Assembly (NCBI GenBank): GCA_022616575.1
Contig: JAKEEN010000269.1
Span: 1-22,866 of the forward strand
From: Flammeovirgaceae bacterium
Lineage (GTDB): Bacteria > Bacteroidota > Bacteroidia > Cytophagales > Cyclobacteriaceae
Length of the DNA stretch: 22,866 nucleotides
Direction of reading: 5' to 3'
In this document: in pieces, positions 8,278-16,655 of the stretch
Layout of the letters: each line of letters begins with the position of its first letter
How positions within the stretch are numbered: the first letter of the stretch is position 1
Translations under genes and position numbers: made by a program
The notes under the pieces: generated by a model
Told to the model about the DNA's origin: nothing
The model's database searches: none
The model's input: only the letters and a program-made list of their open reading frames with translations

Positions 8278-9074
8278 TGGGACAAAAAGTTAATCCGGTA
8301 GGACTTCGCTTAGGCATCATTCGTGGTTGGGATTCCAACTGGTTTGGTGGAAAAACGTTCGCTGATAAACTGGTTGAAGACCAGAAGATCAGAAAATATG
8401 TGGAGGCTCGTATTCCTAAAGGTGGTATTTCAAAAGTTGTTATTGAACGTACGCTGAAGCGCATCACCTTAACTATTCACACGGCCCGTCCCGGTGTTGT
8501 GATTGGTAAAGGTGGCAACGAAGTTGACAAGATTAAGGAAGAGTTGAAAAAACTCACCGGCAAAGACGTTCAGATCAACATTTATGAAATTAAGCGTCCT
8601 GAATTAGATGCGAAGTTGGTTGGTGAATCTGTGGCTCAGCAAATTGAAGCACGTATTTCTTACAAGCGCGCTATGAAGCAAGCCATTGCTTCAGCGATGC
8701 GTGTAGGTGCAGAAGGTATTAAAGTGAAAGTATCCGGCCGTTTGGCTGGTTCTGATATGGCTCGTACTGAGCAATACAAAGAAGGAAGAATTCCACTCCA
8801 CACACTTCGTGCGGATATTGATTATGCAATCTCAGAAGCACAAACTGTGTATGGAAAGATTGGTATCAAAGTATGGGTGTTCAAAGGAGAAGTTTACGGT
8901 AAGAGAGATTTATCTCCTAACGTAGGTATGATGAGCAACCAGGGCGGTGGTCAGGGTGGCCAACAAAAAGGCGGCAATGAAAACCGTGGCGGTGGAAACC
9001 GTGGCGGTGGTGGAAGACGAGGTGGCGACCGTGAGCAGCGCGGTGGTGGAAGAAGAGAAAATCGTAAGAACTAA
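8277..9074 (+). CDS. rpsC: 30S ribosomal protein S3 with RGG-rich C-terminal tail
   Basis: S3 forms part of the mRNA entry channel. The core matches the family: [20 protein letters not shown] at the N-terminus, the KH motif [17 protein letters not shown], and the C-terminal domain with [15 protein letters not shown]. The core ends near residue 222. The remaining ~43 residues are nearly all Gly, Arg, Asn and Gln, with four RGG motifs, resembling RGG RNA-binding tails. The tail is continuous in frame and ends at a normal stop, so it is not a frameshift. rplP follows after 20 bases. Confidence 0.97.
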   Translation: MGQKVNPVGLRLGIIRGWDSNWFGGKTFADKLVEDQKIRKYVEARIPKGGISKVVIERTLKRITLTIHTARPGVVIGKGGNEVDKIKEELKKLTGKDVQINIYEIKRPELDAKLVGESVAQQIEARISYKRAMKQAIASAMRVGAEGIKVKVSGRLAGSDMARTEQYKEGRIPLHTLRADIDYAISEAQTVYGKIGIKVWVFKGEVYGKRDLSPNVGMMSNQGGGQGGQQKGGNENRGGGNRGGGGRRGGDREQRGGGRRENRKN

Positions 9075-9094
9075 CAAATAAAATTTAGGTAGCA

Positions 9095-9514
9095 ATGTTA
9101 CAGCCTAAACGTACGAAATTCAGAAAGATGCAGAAAGGCAAAATGAAAGGCAACGCAACGCGTGGTCATTCAATCGCTTTCGGTTCTTTCGGTCTTAAAT
9201 CATTAGAAGGTGGATGGATTACAGCGCGCCAGCTTGAGGCTGCCCGTGTTGCGGTAACCCGTGCCATGAAAAGAGAAGGCCAGGTTTGGATCAGAATTTT
9301 CCCTGACAAACCCGTTACCAGAAAGCCCGCTGAAGTGCGGATGGGTAAAGGTAAAGGTGCTCCCGAATATTGGGTAGCTATTGTAAAGCCAGGTACGATC
9401 CTGTTCGAAGCAGGGGGCGTGAATATGGCCACAGCCAAAGAAGCGTTGAGACTTGCTGAAGGCAAGCTTCCGCTGAAGACCAAGTTTACAGTTAGAAGAG
9501 ATTACGTAGAATAG
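9095..9514 (+). CDS. rplP: 50S ribosomal protein L16
   Basis: 139 residues. L16 helps position A- and P-site tRNAs in the large subunit. The start [19 protein letters not shown] is the family start. [48 protein letters not shown] and the end FTVRRDYVE are all diagnostic. It lies in the middle of the packed operon, with rpmC nine bases downstream. Confidence 0.98.
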   Translation: MLQPKRTKFRKMQKGKMKGNATRGHSIAFGSFGLKSLEGGWITARQLEAARVAVTRAMKREGQVWIRIFPDKPVTRKPAEVRMGKGKGAPEYWVAIVKPGTILFEAGGVNMATAKEALRLAEGKLPLKTKFTVRRDYVE

Positions 9515-9523
9515 TCATAAGCC

Positions 9524-9718
9524 ATGAAGAATTCAGAAATAAAAGGCTTGAGTGTTACTGAGCTAAAAGAAAAAGTGGCGAGCGAAAAAGAAACGCTTCG
9601 CAAAATGCAGTTTGCTCACCAGGTATCGGCCATCGAAAATCCGATGAAGATTAAAGAAACACGCAAACTGATTGCACGGCTTAAGACAGAGTTGACAGCT
9701 AAAGAACTTCAAAAATAA
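9524..9718 (+). CDS. rpmC: 50S ribosomal protein L29
   Basis: 64 residues, normal. This is a small two-helix protein next to L23 at the tunnel exit. The family pattern is clear: a start [17 protein letters not shown], a central [19 protein letters not shown] and a second helix [13 protein letters not shown]. It sits between rplP and rpsQ, its standard place. Confidence 0.96.
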   Translation: MKNSEIKGLSVTELKEKVASEKETLRKMQFAHQVSAIENPMKIKETRKLIARLKTELTAKELQK

Positions 9719-9723
9719 TTCCT

Positions 9724-9978
9724 ATGGAAAGGAACCTGAGAAAGGAACGAGTGGGTAAAGTGGTAAGCAATAAAATGCAAAAGACCATTACGGTTGCTAT
9801 CGAAAGAAAAGTAAAGCACCCGATCTATGGTAAGTTCGTTCACCGCACTACCAAATTCAAAGCTCATGACGAGAATAATACGGCCGGTATCGGTGATACC
9901 GTGAAGATTATGGAGACTCGTCCGCTGAGTAAGGACAAGCGTTGGAGATTAGTAGAAATCATTGAAAAAGCGAAGTAA
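9724..9978 (+). CDS. rpsQ: 30S ribosomal protein S17
   Basis: 84 residues, standard. S17 is a primary 16S rRNA binder with an OB fold. Motifs are [40 protein letters not shown] and [20 protein letters not shown]. Only two bases separate its stop from the rplN start. Confidence 0.97.
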   Translation: MERNLRKERVGKVVSNKMQKTITVAIERKVKHPIYGKFVHRTTKFKAHDENNTAGIGDTVKIMETRPLSKDKRWRLVEIIEKAK

Positions 9979-9980
9979 TC

Positions 9981-10349
9981 ATGATACGCACCGAGAGTAG
10001 ACTTACCGTAGCCGATAACAGCGGAGCCAAAGAAGTGCTTTGTATGCACGTATTGGGAGGTTCAAGCAGACGTTATGCTTCTGTAGGAGATAAAATTGTA
10101 GTTACTGTGAAGTCGGCCATCCCGACCAGCCAGATTAAAAAAGGTACGGTAACCAAGGCTGTAGTGGTACGAACTACGAAAGAGATCAGAAGAAAAGACG
10201 GATCATACATCCGCTTTGAAGATAATGCAGCTGTTCTTTTAAACAACCAGGACGAACCCAGAGGTACCCGTATTTTCGGACCTGTGGCTCGTGAGTTGAG
10301 AGAAAAGCAGTTTATGAAAATTGTTTCATTGGCTCCAGAAGTGATTTAA
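9981..10349 (+). CDS. rplN: 50S ribosomal protein L14
   Basis: 122 residues, exactly the usual size. L14 lies at the subunit interface and forms bridges to 16S rRNA; it is also the docking site of the silencing factor RsfS. The start [19 protein letters not shown] and the end [19 protein letters not shown] are highly conserved, as is [14 protein letters not shown]. It is flanked by two-base gaps on both sides. Confidence 0.98.
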   Translation: MIRTESRLTVADNSGAKEVLCMHVLGGSSRRYASVGDKIVVTVKSAIPTSQIKKGTVTKAVVVRTTKEIRRKDGSYIRFEDNAAVLLNNQDEPRGTRIFGPVARELREKQFMKIVSLAPEVI

Positions 10350-10351
10350 TC

Positions 10352-10678
10352 ATGGAAAGAAAGAAATTCAACATCCGTAAAGGTGACACCGTAAAGGTGA
10401 TTGCCGGAGATGATAAAGGAAAAACAGGCAAAGTACTTGAAGTGATTACTTCAAAGAGCCGCGTGGTGGTTGAAGGTATCAACATCATCACGAAGCATGA
10501 GAAACCATCGGCAGGTAAACCTGAAGGTGGAATTAAAAAAACAGAAGCTTCTGTACACATCAGTAACCTGATGGTAGTAGATCCTGCCAGCGGCAATGCA
10601 ACCCGCGTAGGACGCAAGCTGGATGATAAAGGAAAGTTGCAACGTTACGCAAAGAAGACAGGAGAATTTATAAAGTAA
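10352..10678 (+). CDS. rplX: 50S ribosomal protein L24
   Basis: 108 residues. L24 is an assembly initiator with a KOW motif. The KOW region is visible near the N-terminus: [19 protein letters not shown], followed by [14 protein letters not shown] and a basic C-terminal part. One base separates it from rplE. Confidence 0.97.
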   Translation: MERKKFNIRKGDTVKVIAGDDKGKTGKVLEVITSKSRVVVEGINIITKHEKPSAGKPEGGIKKTEASVHISNLMVVDPASGNATRVGRKLDDKGKLQRYAKKTGEFIK

Positions 10679-10679
10679 T

Positions 10680-11231
10680 ATGGCTACTCCCAGACTAAAA
10701 GAGAAGTATGTAAAGGAAATTGCACCTGCGTTAAAGGGCAAGTTCCAGTACAAGTCGGTTATGCAAGTACCTAAGATCGAGAAGATCTGTATTAATAAAG
10801 GTATGGGTGCAGCTGTAGCTGACAAAAAATTGATTGATGTTGCTATCGAAGAGATTACAACCATCACCGGCCAAAAGGCTGTGGCAACAAAATCAAAGAA
10901 GGCGATTTCAAACTTCAAGTTGCGCGAAAACATGCCGATTGGTGTGCGTGTAACTTTACGTGGAAATCAGATGTATGAATTTTTAGATCGTCTGATGAAT
11001 GTGGCATTGCCACGCGTACGTGACTTTAAAGGTGTAAGCCCCAAAGGTTTCGATGGCCGTGGTAACTACACATTGGGTATCAAGGAACAAATTATCTTCC
11101 CTGAAATCCAGATCGACAAAGTGAATAAGATCAGCGGTATGGACATTACGTTCGTCACGTCTGCTAAGAATGATGAAGAAAGCTATGAACTCCTGAAGTC
11201 ATTCGGGATGCCATTTGCAAATAAAAACTAA
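10680..11231 (+). CDS. rplE: 50S ribosomal protein L5
   Basis: 183 residues. L5 binds 5S rRNA and contacts the P-site tRNA. Diagnostic segments are [34 protein letters not shown], the [18 protein letters not shown] strand, [20 protein letters not shown] and the C-terminal [18 protein letters not shown]. Length and ends fit the family. Confidence 0.98.
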   Translation: MATPRLKEKYVKEIAPALKGKFQYKSVMQVPKIEKICINKGMGAAVADKKLIDVAIEEITTITGQKAVATKSKKAISNFKLRENMPIGVRVTLRGNQMYEFLDRLMNVALPRVRDFKGVSPKGFDGRGNYTLGIKEQIIFPEIQIDKVNKISGMDITFVTSAKNDEESYELLKSFGMPFANKN

Positions 11232-11240
11232 ACTAGAAAC

Positions 11241-11510
11241 ATGGCTAAACTTTCAGTTGTTTCAAGAAACAAGAAAAGAGAAAAGCTGGTATCGCTTCAT
11301 GCAGCTAAAAGAAAGGCTTTAAAAGAAGCCGGAGACTATTTGGCTTTGGATAAACTTCCAAGAAATGCCTCTCCGGTTCGTTTAAAGAATCGCTGCAAGT
11401 TGACAGGAAGACCCAGAGGATATATGCGAAAATTCGGTGTTTGCCGTAATATATTCCGCGATATGGCCTCTGAAGGTAAAATTCCTGGCTTGACAAAGGC
11501 AAGCTGGTAA
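11241..11510 (+). CDS. rpsN: 30S ribosomal protein S14, zinc-free type
   Basis: 89 residues, the longer zinc-free form rather than the ~61-residue zinc form. The start is [17 protein letters not shown] and the end IPGLTKASW. The region [20 protein letters not shown] corresponds to the zinc knuckle of the other type: the first Cys of each CxxC pair is still there, but the partners are Thr and Asn, so four-Cys zinc binding is lost. It is the last gene of the first packed block, followed by 154 bases with a terminator-like hairpin and a new promoter. Confidence 0.97.
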   Translation: MAKLSVVSRNKKREKLVSLHAAKRKALKEAGDYLALDKLPRNASPVRLKNRCKLTGRPRGYMRKFGVCRNIFRDMASEGKIPGLTKASW

Positions 11511-11584
11511 GCTTTACGCTTTATAACATATAGGTTGCTGAGTATCCAGGTCGCCTGATCAAAGGGCAGAAACCGGGTAACAGT

Positions 11585-11614
11585 TTGAAAAAGAAGAATT
11601 GTTTAATATCTTTG
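11585..11614 (+). promoter_or_regulatory. internal Bacteroidota-type promoter before rpsH
   Basis: TTG (11585-11587), 19 bases, then TATCTTTG (11607-11614). The -7 element, the following CA and the spacing are identical to the promoter before rplC. Transcription would start about 11619-11622, inside the left arm of the hairpin at 11614-11641. This makes rpsH the head of a second transcription unit. Confidence 0.75.
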
Positions 11615-11646
11615 CAACCCGTTTTTAAGGAACGGGTTTGCTTTTT
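11614..11646 (+). terminator. terminator-like hairpin overlapping the rpsH promoter
   Basis: Arms AACCCGTT (11616-11623) and AACGGGTT (11631-11638) pair perfectly around a 7-base loop. The stem extends by GC/GC with one bulged T (11639) and is followed at once by TTTTT (11642-11646). This fits an intrinsic terminator for transcripts coming from rpsN. Transcripts starting at the overlapping promoter would lack most of the left arm. Confidence 0.6.
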
Positions 11647-11664
11647 AATAACGGACAGGAGATT

Positions 11665-12063
11665 ATGACAGATCCAATATCAGATTATCTAACCAGGTTA
11701 CGGAACGCCATTAAGGCGAACCACAAGGTTGTGGAAATCCCCGCATCGAACCTGAAGAAGGAAATAACCAAAGTGTTATTTGATAAAGGTTATATCCTCA
11801 ATTACAAGTTTGATGATGCACAGAATCATCAGGGTGTGATTAAGATCGCTCTTAAGTACAATCCTGAGACCAGGGAATCTGCGATCACAAAATTGCAACG
11901 AATCAGTACCCCTGGATTGAGACAATATACCGGCACCGATTCAATGCCCCGCGTGTTGAATGGCTTAGGTATCGCTATTCTCTCAACATCAAAAGGAGTA
12001 GTGACCGATAAAGAAGCCCGCAATATGAATGTGGGTGGTGAAGTATTGTGTTACGTTTATTAA
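11665..12063 (+). CDS. rpsH: 30S ribosomal protein S8
   Basis: 132 residues. S8 is a primary 16S binder in the platform. The ATG at 11665 gives the canonical start MTDPISDYLTRLRNAIKANH and has AGGAG just upstream. An in-frame TTG at 11638 would add nine residues but lies in the hairpin and is rejected. Other motifs are VEIPASNLKKEI, the RISTPGLRQY segment and the end VLCYVY. In E. coli S8 represses the spc operon; no S8-target mimic was recognised here. It is the first gene after the internal promoter. Confidence 0.97.
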   Translation: MTDPISDYLTRLRNAIKANHKVVEIPASNLKKEITKVLFDKGYILNYKFDDAQNHQGVIKIALKYNPETRESAITKLQRISTPGLRQYTGTDSMPRVLNGLGIAILSTSKGVVTDKEARNMNVGGEVLCYVY

Positions 12064-12075
12064 TCACTCAGGAGT

Positions 12076-12633
12076 ATGTCGCGCATAGGTAAATTAGCAA
12101 TCGAGATTCCTTCAGGAGTAACTATCAATTACTCAAAAGATAACCACCAGGTGGCAGTAAAAGGACCTAAGGGTGAGTTGAAGCAAATTATTGACCCTGA
12201 CTTTGATGTAAAGCAGGAAAATAATGAAGTGACCGTGGTAAGACCTACTGAGCAGAAGCGTCACAAAGCGATGCACGGTCTTTATCGTTCATTGATCGCC
12301 AACATGGTAGAAGGCGTAAAGAATGGATATAAACATCAACTTGAATTAGTCGGTGTTGGTTATAAAGCACAGGCACAATCAAATGTGCTGGAATTAAGCC
12401 TGGGATATTCACACAATATTTTCCTGGCGGTTCCTTCAGAAATTAAAGTGACAACGGTACAGGAGAAAGGGGGAAACCCAACGATTATCCTGGAAGGTAT
12501 TGATAAGCAATTGATCGGCCAGGTGGCAGCAAAACTGAAGTCGCTTCGTAAGGTTGAGCCTTACAAGGGCAAGGGTATTCGCTTCACCGGTGAGTATGTT
12601 CGCAGAAAAGCTGGTAAGGCTGCTGCTAAATAA
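12076..12633 (+). CDS. rplF: 50S ribosomal protein L6
   Basis: 185 residues. L6 lies near the factor-binding site of the large subunit. It has the two-fold repeat of the family: N-terminal MSRIGKLAIEIPSGV and VKGPKGEL, then RSLIANMVEGVKNGYKHQLEL, and near the end RKVEPYKGKGIRFTGEYVRR. Normal length; 12 bases after rpsH. Confidence 0.98.
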   Translation: MSRIGKLAIEIPSGVTINYSKDNHQVAVKGPKGELKQIIDPDFDVKQENNEVTVVRPTEQKRHKAMHGLYRSLIANMVEGVKNGYKHQLELVGVGYKAQAQSNVLELSLGYSHNIFLAVPSEIKVTTVQEKGGNPTIILEGIDKQLIGQVAAKLKSLRKVEPYKGKGIRFTGEYVRRKAGKAAAK

Positions 12634-12655
12634 TTTAACCCGATAAGAAAGCATT

Positions 12656-13009
12656 ATGTCAACGAGCAAAATAACAAATAGAAGAGAGCGAATTAAGATG
12701 GGTGTCCGTAAGAAGATCAACGGAACAACCGAAAAGCCCCGCTTATCTGTTTTCAGAAGCAACAAGGGTATCTATGCTCAGATTATTGACGATACCAAAG
12801 GAATCACAATAGCTTCAGCCTCAACTGCTGAGTTAGGCGAGAAATCAAAATTGACGGTAGAAACTTCTAAGTCAGTAGGAAAGAAGATCGCAGAAAAAGC
12901 AAAGGCTTCCGGTATCAATACGATTGTTTTCGATCGTAATGGCTATCTCTACCACGGCAATATCAAGGCTGTTGCAGAGGGTGCACGCGAAGGTGGTTTA
13001 ACATTTTAA
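12656..13009 (+). CDS. rplR: 50S ribosomal protein L18
   Basis: 117 residues. L18 carries 5S rRNA into the large subunit together with L5. Motifs: [38 protein letters not shown], and the C-terminal [20 protein letters not shown] with the end GGLTF. It occupies the standard place between rplF and rpsE. Confidence 0.98.
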   Translation: MSTSKITNRRERIKMGVRKKINGTTEKPRLSVFRSNKGIYAQIIDDTKGITIASASTAELGEKSKLTVETSKSVGKKIAEKAKASGINTIVFDRNGYLYHGNIKAVAEGAREGGLTF

Positions 13010-13023
13010 TGAGATAAAAGACT

Positions 13024-13542
13024 ATGTCAGTTAGCAATATCAGCACAGTAAAGGCCAGCGAGATCGACTTAAAAGAGAAAGTCGTAGCCATTCAGCGCGT
13101 AGCGAAAGTGGTAAAAGGTGGTCGCAGATTCAGCTTCGCAGCGATTGTAGTAGTAGGTGATGGAAATGGTGTAGTAGGCTACGGTCTTGGAAAAGCAAAC
13201 GAAGTTCAGGATGCTATCACCAAAGGTATCGATGATGCCAAGAAGCACCTGGTAAAAGTGCCTATCATTAAAGGTACCGTACCTCACGAATCGCTTGGAA
13301 AATTCGGTGGTGGATTCGTGTTGTTGAAGCCAGCTTCTGCCGGTACCGGTGTAATTGCCGGGGGTGCGATGCGTGCCGTATTAGAGAGTGCTGGTGTGCA
13401 CAACGTATTGGCTAAGTCAAAAGGATCGTCAAACCCTCACAACGTGGTAAAAGCAACCTTCAATGCGCTTACCAACATGCGTGATGCGGCAACGATTGCT
13501 AAGAACAGAGGTATCGCATTATCAAAAGTTTTTAACGGGTAA
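13024..13542 (+). CDS. rpsE: 30S ribosomal protein S5
   Basis: 172 residues. S5 shapes the mRNA entry channel and affects decoding accuracy. The double-stranded-RNA-binding domain is clear ([29 protein letters not shown]), followed by the C-terminal domain with [20 protein letters not shown] and [14 protein letters not shown]. rpmD follows after five bases. Confidence 0.98.
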   Translation: MSVSNISTVKASEIDLKEKVVAIQRVAKVVKGGRRFSFAAIVVVGDGNGVVGYGLGKANEVQDAITKGIDDAKKHLVKVPIIKGTVPHESLGKFGGGFVLLKPASAGTGVIAGGAMRAVLESAGVHNVLAKSKGSSNPHNVVKATFNALTNMRDAATIAKNRGIALSKVFNG

Positions 13543-13547
13543 GAGAT

Positions 13548-13727
13548 ATGGCAAAGGTTCAGATAACACAGAAACGTAGCTCGATCAAAAGACCGGAGAC
13601 ACAATTGAGAACATTGAAGTCACTGGGTCTTGGCAGAATTAATAAGACCGTTGAGCATGAATTAACACCTGCTATTCAAGGTATGATTCAGAAAGTAAAT
13701 CATTTGATTACAGTTAAAGCATTGTAA
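13548..13727 (+). CDS. rpmD: 50S ribosomal protein L30
   Basis: A short gene of 59 residues found by reading the gap between rpsE and rplO. The translation begins MAKVQITQKRSSIKRPETQ and contains LRTLKSLGLGRINKTVEH, the family signature, ending HLITVKAL. Length (about 58-60) and position fit exactly. One base separates the stop from the rplO ATG. Confidence 0.96.
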   Translation: MAKVQITQKRSSIKRPETQLRTLKSLGLGRINKTVEHELTPAIQGMIQKVNHLITVKAL

Positions 13728-13728
13728 G

Positions 13729-14169
13729 ATGAAGCTGCATACATTAAAACCTGCAAAAGGTTCTACAAAAACCAACAAGCGCTTAGGACGCGGACAAGGT
13801 TCGGGCGGTAGCACAGCGGGCCGTGGTCACAAAGGTGCCCAGTCACGTTCTGGCTATTCACAGAAGTTTGGTTTTGAAGGTGGTCAAATGCCACTTCAGC
13901 GAAGACTTCCTAAGTTCGGTTTTAAGAACAACAATAAGGTTTACGCCAAAGCAGTTAACCTGGATGTGTTGGAAGAGCTTGCAGCGAAAGGAAGCGCGAT
14001 CAGCCTTCAGTTCATGATCGACAATGGAATTATTGGAAAGAATGACCGTGTAAAAGTATTAGGTCGCGGTGAGTTGAAATCAAAAGTTACTGTTGAAGCA
14101 CATGCTTTCTCAGCAACTGCAGTAAAGGCTATTGAAAACGCAGGTGGTACTGCCACCACTATTAAATAA
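13729..14169 (+). CDS. rplO: 50S ribosomal protein L15
   Basis: 146 residues. L15 is a late-assembly, Gly-rich protein extending into 23S rRNA. Diagnostic N-terminal part: LKPAKGSTKTNKRLGRGQGS, then GRGHKGAQSRSG and FEGGQMPLQRRLPKFGF. The C-terminal globular part holds VKVLGRGELKSKVTVEAHAF. secY begins three bases after its stop, the usual pairing. Confidence 0.98.
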   Translation: MKLHTLKPAKGSTKTNKRLGRGQGSGGSTAGRGHKGAQSRSGYSQKFGFEGGQMPLQRRLPKFGFKNNNKVYAKAVNLDVLEELAAKGSAISLQFMIDNGIIGKNDRVKVLGRGELKSKVTVEAHAFSATAVKAIENAGGTATTIK

Positions 14170-14172
14170 GAA

Positions 14173-15486
14173 ATGAAGCGATTCTTAGAGACGATAAAGA
14201 ACATTTTTTCCATTGAAGACCTACGCATTAGGATTCTGAACACGATGGGCTTTCTCATCATTTTCAGATTGGGGTCTTTTATTGTCCTTCCCGGAATTGA
14301 TGCGGCCAAACTTGGCACAGGTGCACAGGGAGGTATTTTTGATTTGCTTAATACATTCTTAGGCGGATCGTTCAGTCGTGCCTCCATTTTCGCGCTTGGC
14401 ATTATGCCATATATATCGGCCTCCATCATTGTTCAGTTACTAACGGTGGCGGTTCCGTATTTTCAGAAAATGCAAAAGGAGGGAGATTCCGGACGCAAGA
14501 GATTGAACCAGTTCACAAGAGTGCTGACTATATTTATTACAGGTTTTCAATCTTACGGTTACATACGTGGAACACTTACAGAAGCGATCATTAATCCTGG
14601 CATTTTCTTTTATGCTTCATCTATCATCATTCTTATTGCAGGTACGATGTTCTGTATGTGGCTTGGTGAGAGAATTACGGATAAAGGAATTGGTAATGGT
14701 ATCTCCATGCTAATTATGATCGGTATTGTCTCCCGCTTCCCTGGAGCTATAATTGATGAAGCTGTTAACAACAGAGGAATGAATGGTGCTCTTCTTTTTA
14801 TTATTGAAGTAATTGCTCTGTTCTTTATTGTGATGGGTGTGATCTTGATTACACAGGCAACACGCAGAATTCCGATTCAATACGCGAAGCAGGTAATTGG
14901 CAATAAATTGTATGGTGGTAAAAGAGACTTCATTCCGTTGAAGCTGAACTCGGCTGGTGTTATGCCAATCATTTTTGCTCAGGCCTTAATGTTTATTCCT
15001 GCACTGTTAGCTGGTATCTGGAGAGACAGTGACATCGGTGCTTACATCGGCTCTACGTTTTCTGACTATACTTCATGGCAATACAATTTGTTGTTTGGTT
15101 CGCTGATTTTGATTTTCACATTCTTCTACACAGCAATCACTATCAACTCCAACGACATTGCTGATAACTTAAAAAGAAACGGTGGATTTGTTCCCGGTAT
15201 TAAGCCTGGAAAAGAAACCTCTGAATTTATAGATACGATTTTATCAAGAATTACTTTTCCTGGCGCCATCTTTTTGGTGATCATAGCGATTCTTCCGGCA
15301 TTTGCAGTGAGAGTCGGCATCGGTCAGAACTTTGCTCAGTTTTATGGCGGTACTTCCCTTTTGATTTTGGTGGGAGTTGTGTTAGACACCCTCCAGCAGA
15401 TTGAGAGCTACCTGCTGATGAGACACTACGAAGGGATGATGAAGTCTGGAAGAGTAAAAGGACGTTCTCAATTTGCTGCGGCTTAA
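14173..15486 (+). CDS. secY: preprotein translocase channel subunit SecY
   Basis: 437 residues, normal. SecY forms the inner-membrane channel for exported and membrane proteins with SecE and SecG (not in the window). The first membrane segment lies in ILNTMGFLIIFRLGSFI, followed by the lumenal/plug region. GGSFSRASIFALGIMPYISAS marks the second segment. Other landmarks are RITDKGIGNGISMLI, the pore-side loop RRIPIQYAKQVIG, and LKLNSAGVMPIIFAQAL. About ten hydrophobic segments can be seen. Unlike many operons, no adk follows; map comes next after seven bases. Confidence 0.98.
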   Translation: MKRFLETIKNIFSIEDLRIRILNTMGFLIIFRLGSFIVLPGIDAAKLGTGAQGGIFDLLNTFLGGSFSRASIFALGIMPYISASIIVQLLTVAVPYFQKMQKEGDSGRKRLNQFTRVLTIFITGFQSYGYIRGTLTEAIINPGIFFYASSIIILIAGTMFCMWLGERITDKGIGNGISMLIMIGIVSRFPGAIIDEAVNNRGMNGALLFIIEVIALFFIVMGVILITQATRRIPIQYAKQVIGNKLYGGKRDFIPLKLNSAGVMPIIFAQALMFIPALLAGIWRDSDIGAYIGSTFSDYTSWQYNLLFGSLILIFTFFYTAITINSNDIADNLKRNGGFVPGIKPGKETSEFIDTILSRITFPGAIFLVIIAILPAFAVRVGIGQNFAQFYGGTSLLILVGVVLDTLQQIESYLLMRHYEGMMKSGRVKGRSQFAAA

Positions 15487-15493
15487 GTGCTGA

Positions 15494-16291
15494 ATGGTTC
15501 ACTTAAAGACTGAAGAAGAGTTAGTGAAAATCCGCGAAAGCGCCCAAATACTAGGGAAAGCACACGGAGAAGTAGCGAAACGATTGAAGGTTGGTATAAA
15601 AACCAAGGAACTGGATAGAATAGCTGAAGAGTTTATTCGCGATCATGGTGGGACTCCATCATTCAAGAATTACAATGGCAGCTTTCCGGCTTCGCTTTGT
15701 ATATCAGTCAATGAGGTTGTAGTGCATGGTTTTCCGGGCAACTACGAGATCAAAGAAGGTGATATTATTTCCGTTGATTGCGGAGTACAATATAAAGGGT
15801 ACCACAGCGATTCGGCTTACACCTATCCACTGGAAGGTGCAGGTAAAGAAGCGCTACTGTTACTCGAAAGAACATACGAGTCGCTCTTTCGGGGTATTGA
15901 GCAGGCGAAAGCCGGCAACCGGATGGGTGATGTGAGTTATGCGATCCAAAGTTATGTAGAGAACTTCGGATATGGAGTGGTGAGAGAGTTAGTGGGGCAT
16001 GGAGTAGGGAAGAGTCTTCATGAGGATCCGGAAGTGCCGAATTTTGGAAAGCGGGGTAAAGGGGTGAAGTTGGTTAAGGGGATGGTGTTTGCCATCGAAC
16101 CGATGATCAACATGGGAACCAAAAATGTAGTGCAGGAGAGAGACGGGTGGACGATCCGTACAAGTGATAGAAAACCATCTGCGCACTTTGAGCACATGGT
16201 CGCCATACATGAGGATAAGACTGAGATTTTGACGACACACGAGTATATAGAACAAAATTATCCATATAAGTGGCGAAGCAAAAGTCAATAG
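15494..16291 (+). CDS. map: type I methionine aminopeptidase
   Basis: 265 residues. The enzyme removes the initiator methionine from new proteins in the cytosol. All five metal ligands of the pita-bread fold are present: Asp95 (VDCG), Asp106 (HSDSA), His169 (VGHGVG), Glu202 (IEPM) and Glu233 (HFEH). The substrate-side His79 (VVHGFPG) is also present. There is no N-terminal zinc-finger extension, so this is the plain bacterial form. The 3' end overlaps the GTG start of infA by 22 bases, so the C-terminal eight codons are also the start of IF-1 in another frame. Confidence 0.97.
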   Translation: MVHLKTEEELVKIRESAQILGKAHGEVAKRLKVGIKTKELDRIAEEFIRDHGGTPSFKNYNGSFPASLCISVNEVVVHGFPGNYEIKEGDIISVDCGVQYKGYHSDSAYTYPLEGAGKEALLLLERTYESLFRGIEQAKAGNRMGDVSYAIQSYVENFGYGVVRELVGHGVGKSLHEDPEVPNFGKRGKGVKLVKGMVFAIEPMINMGTKNVVQERDGWTIRTSDRKPSAHFEHMVAIHEDKTEILTTHEYIEQNYPYKWRSKSQ

Positions 16292-16488
16292 AGCAAGACG
16301 GCACCATACTGGAGGCCCTTTCAAACGCGATGTTTCGCGTTCAATTGGAAAACGGTCATGAAGTATTGGCGCATATTTCCGGAAAGATGCGAATGAATTA
16401 CATCCGTATATTGCCGGGCGATAAAGTAAGGTTGGAAATGTCGCCTTACGATTTATCAAAAGGAAGAATTGTATTTAGGTATAAATAA
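16270..16488 (+). CDS. infA: translation initiation factor IF-1
   Basis: 72 residues, the exact family length. IF-1 binds the A site of the small subunit during initiation. The canonical start [20 protein letters not shown] requires the GTG at 16270, which lies inside map; the next ATG would delete 18 residues of the fold. [20 protein letters not shown] and the end [15 protein letters not shown] are diagnostic. A non-ATG start with a 22-base overlap is unusual in this otherwise ATG-started operon and may keep IF-1 output low. A palindrome follows 7 bases after the stop. Confidence 0.96.
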   Translation: MAKQKSIEQDGTILEALSNAMFRVQLENGHEVLAHISGKMRMNYIRILPGDKVRLEMSPYDLSKGRIVFRYK

Positions 16489-16495
16489 AAACGTA

Positions 16496-16517
16496 GAGAC
16501 GCATCATTATGCGTCTC
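16496..16517. repeat. 22-base REP-like palindrome between infA and rpmJ
   Basis: Perfect nine-base arms GAGACGCAT (16496-16504) and ATGCGTCTC (16509-16517) around the loop CATT. It fills half of the 45-base gap inside the operon. There is no T-run after it, so it is not a standard terminator. The arms resemble dispersed palindromic repeats (GAGACGC...GCGTCTC) that I recall from Bacteroidota and cyanobacterial genomes, but copy number cannot be checked here. Confidence 0.65.
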
Positions 16518-16533
16518 AACAACAGAACAGAAA

Positions 16534-16650
16534 ATGAAAGTTAAAGCATCCATAAAGAAGCGTAGCGCTGACTGTAAGATCATCAGACGCAAAGGCAAAT
16601 TGTATGTGATTAACAAAAAGAATCCACGTTATAAACAAAGACAAGGTTAA
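16534..16650 (+). CDS. rpmJ: 50S ribosomal protein L36, zinc-free type
   Basis: A 38-residue gene found in the gap between infA and rpsM. The translation begins [20 protein letters not shown] and ends [10 protein letters not shown], the family ends. In the zinc form the ligands are Cys11, Cys14, Cys27 and His33. Here these are Ser11, Cys14, Asn27 and Tyr33, so zinc binding is lost and only Cys14 remains. rpsM follows after five bases. Confidence 0.96.
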   Translation: MKVKASIKKRSADCKIIRRKGKLYVINKKNPRYKQRQG

Positions 16651-16655
16651 TCAAT

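Noticed and set aside
7776..8285. A 169-codon open frame on the minus strand across rplV
   Set aside because: It lies fully opposite a clear ribosomal gene and shows no recognisable domain. The same applies to the long minus-strand frames at 10451-10933, 14007-14429, 15989-16459 and 9166-9483.
11547..11557. CAGG-TCG-CCTG stem upstream of the rpsH promoter
   Set aside because: Only four pairs; expected by chance.
11638..11664. Longer S8 from a TTG at 11638
   Set aside because: The extra residues would be encoded by the hairpin, and the ATG at 11665 gives the canonical S8 N-terminus.
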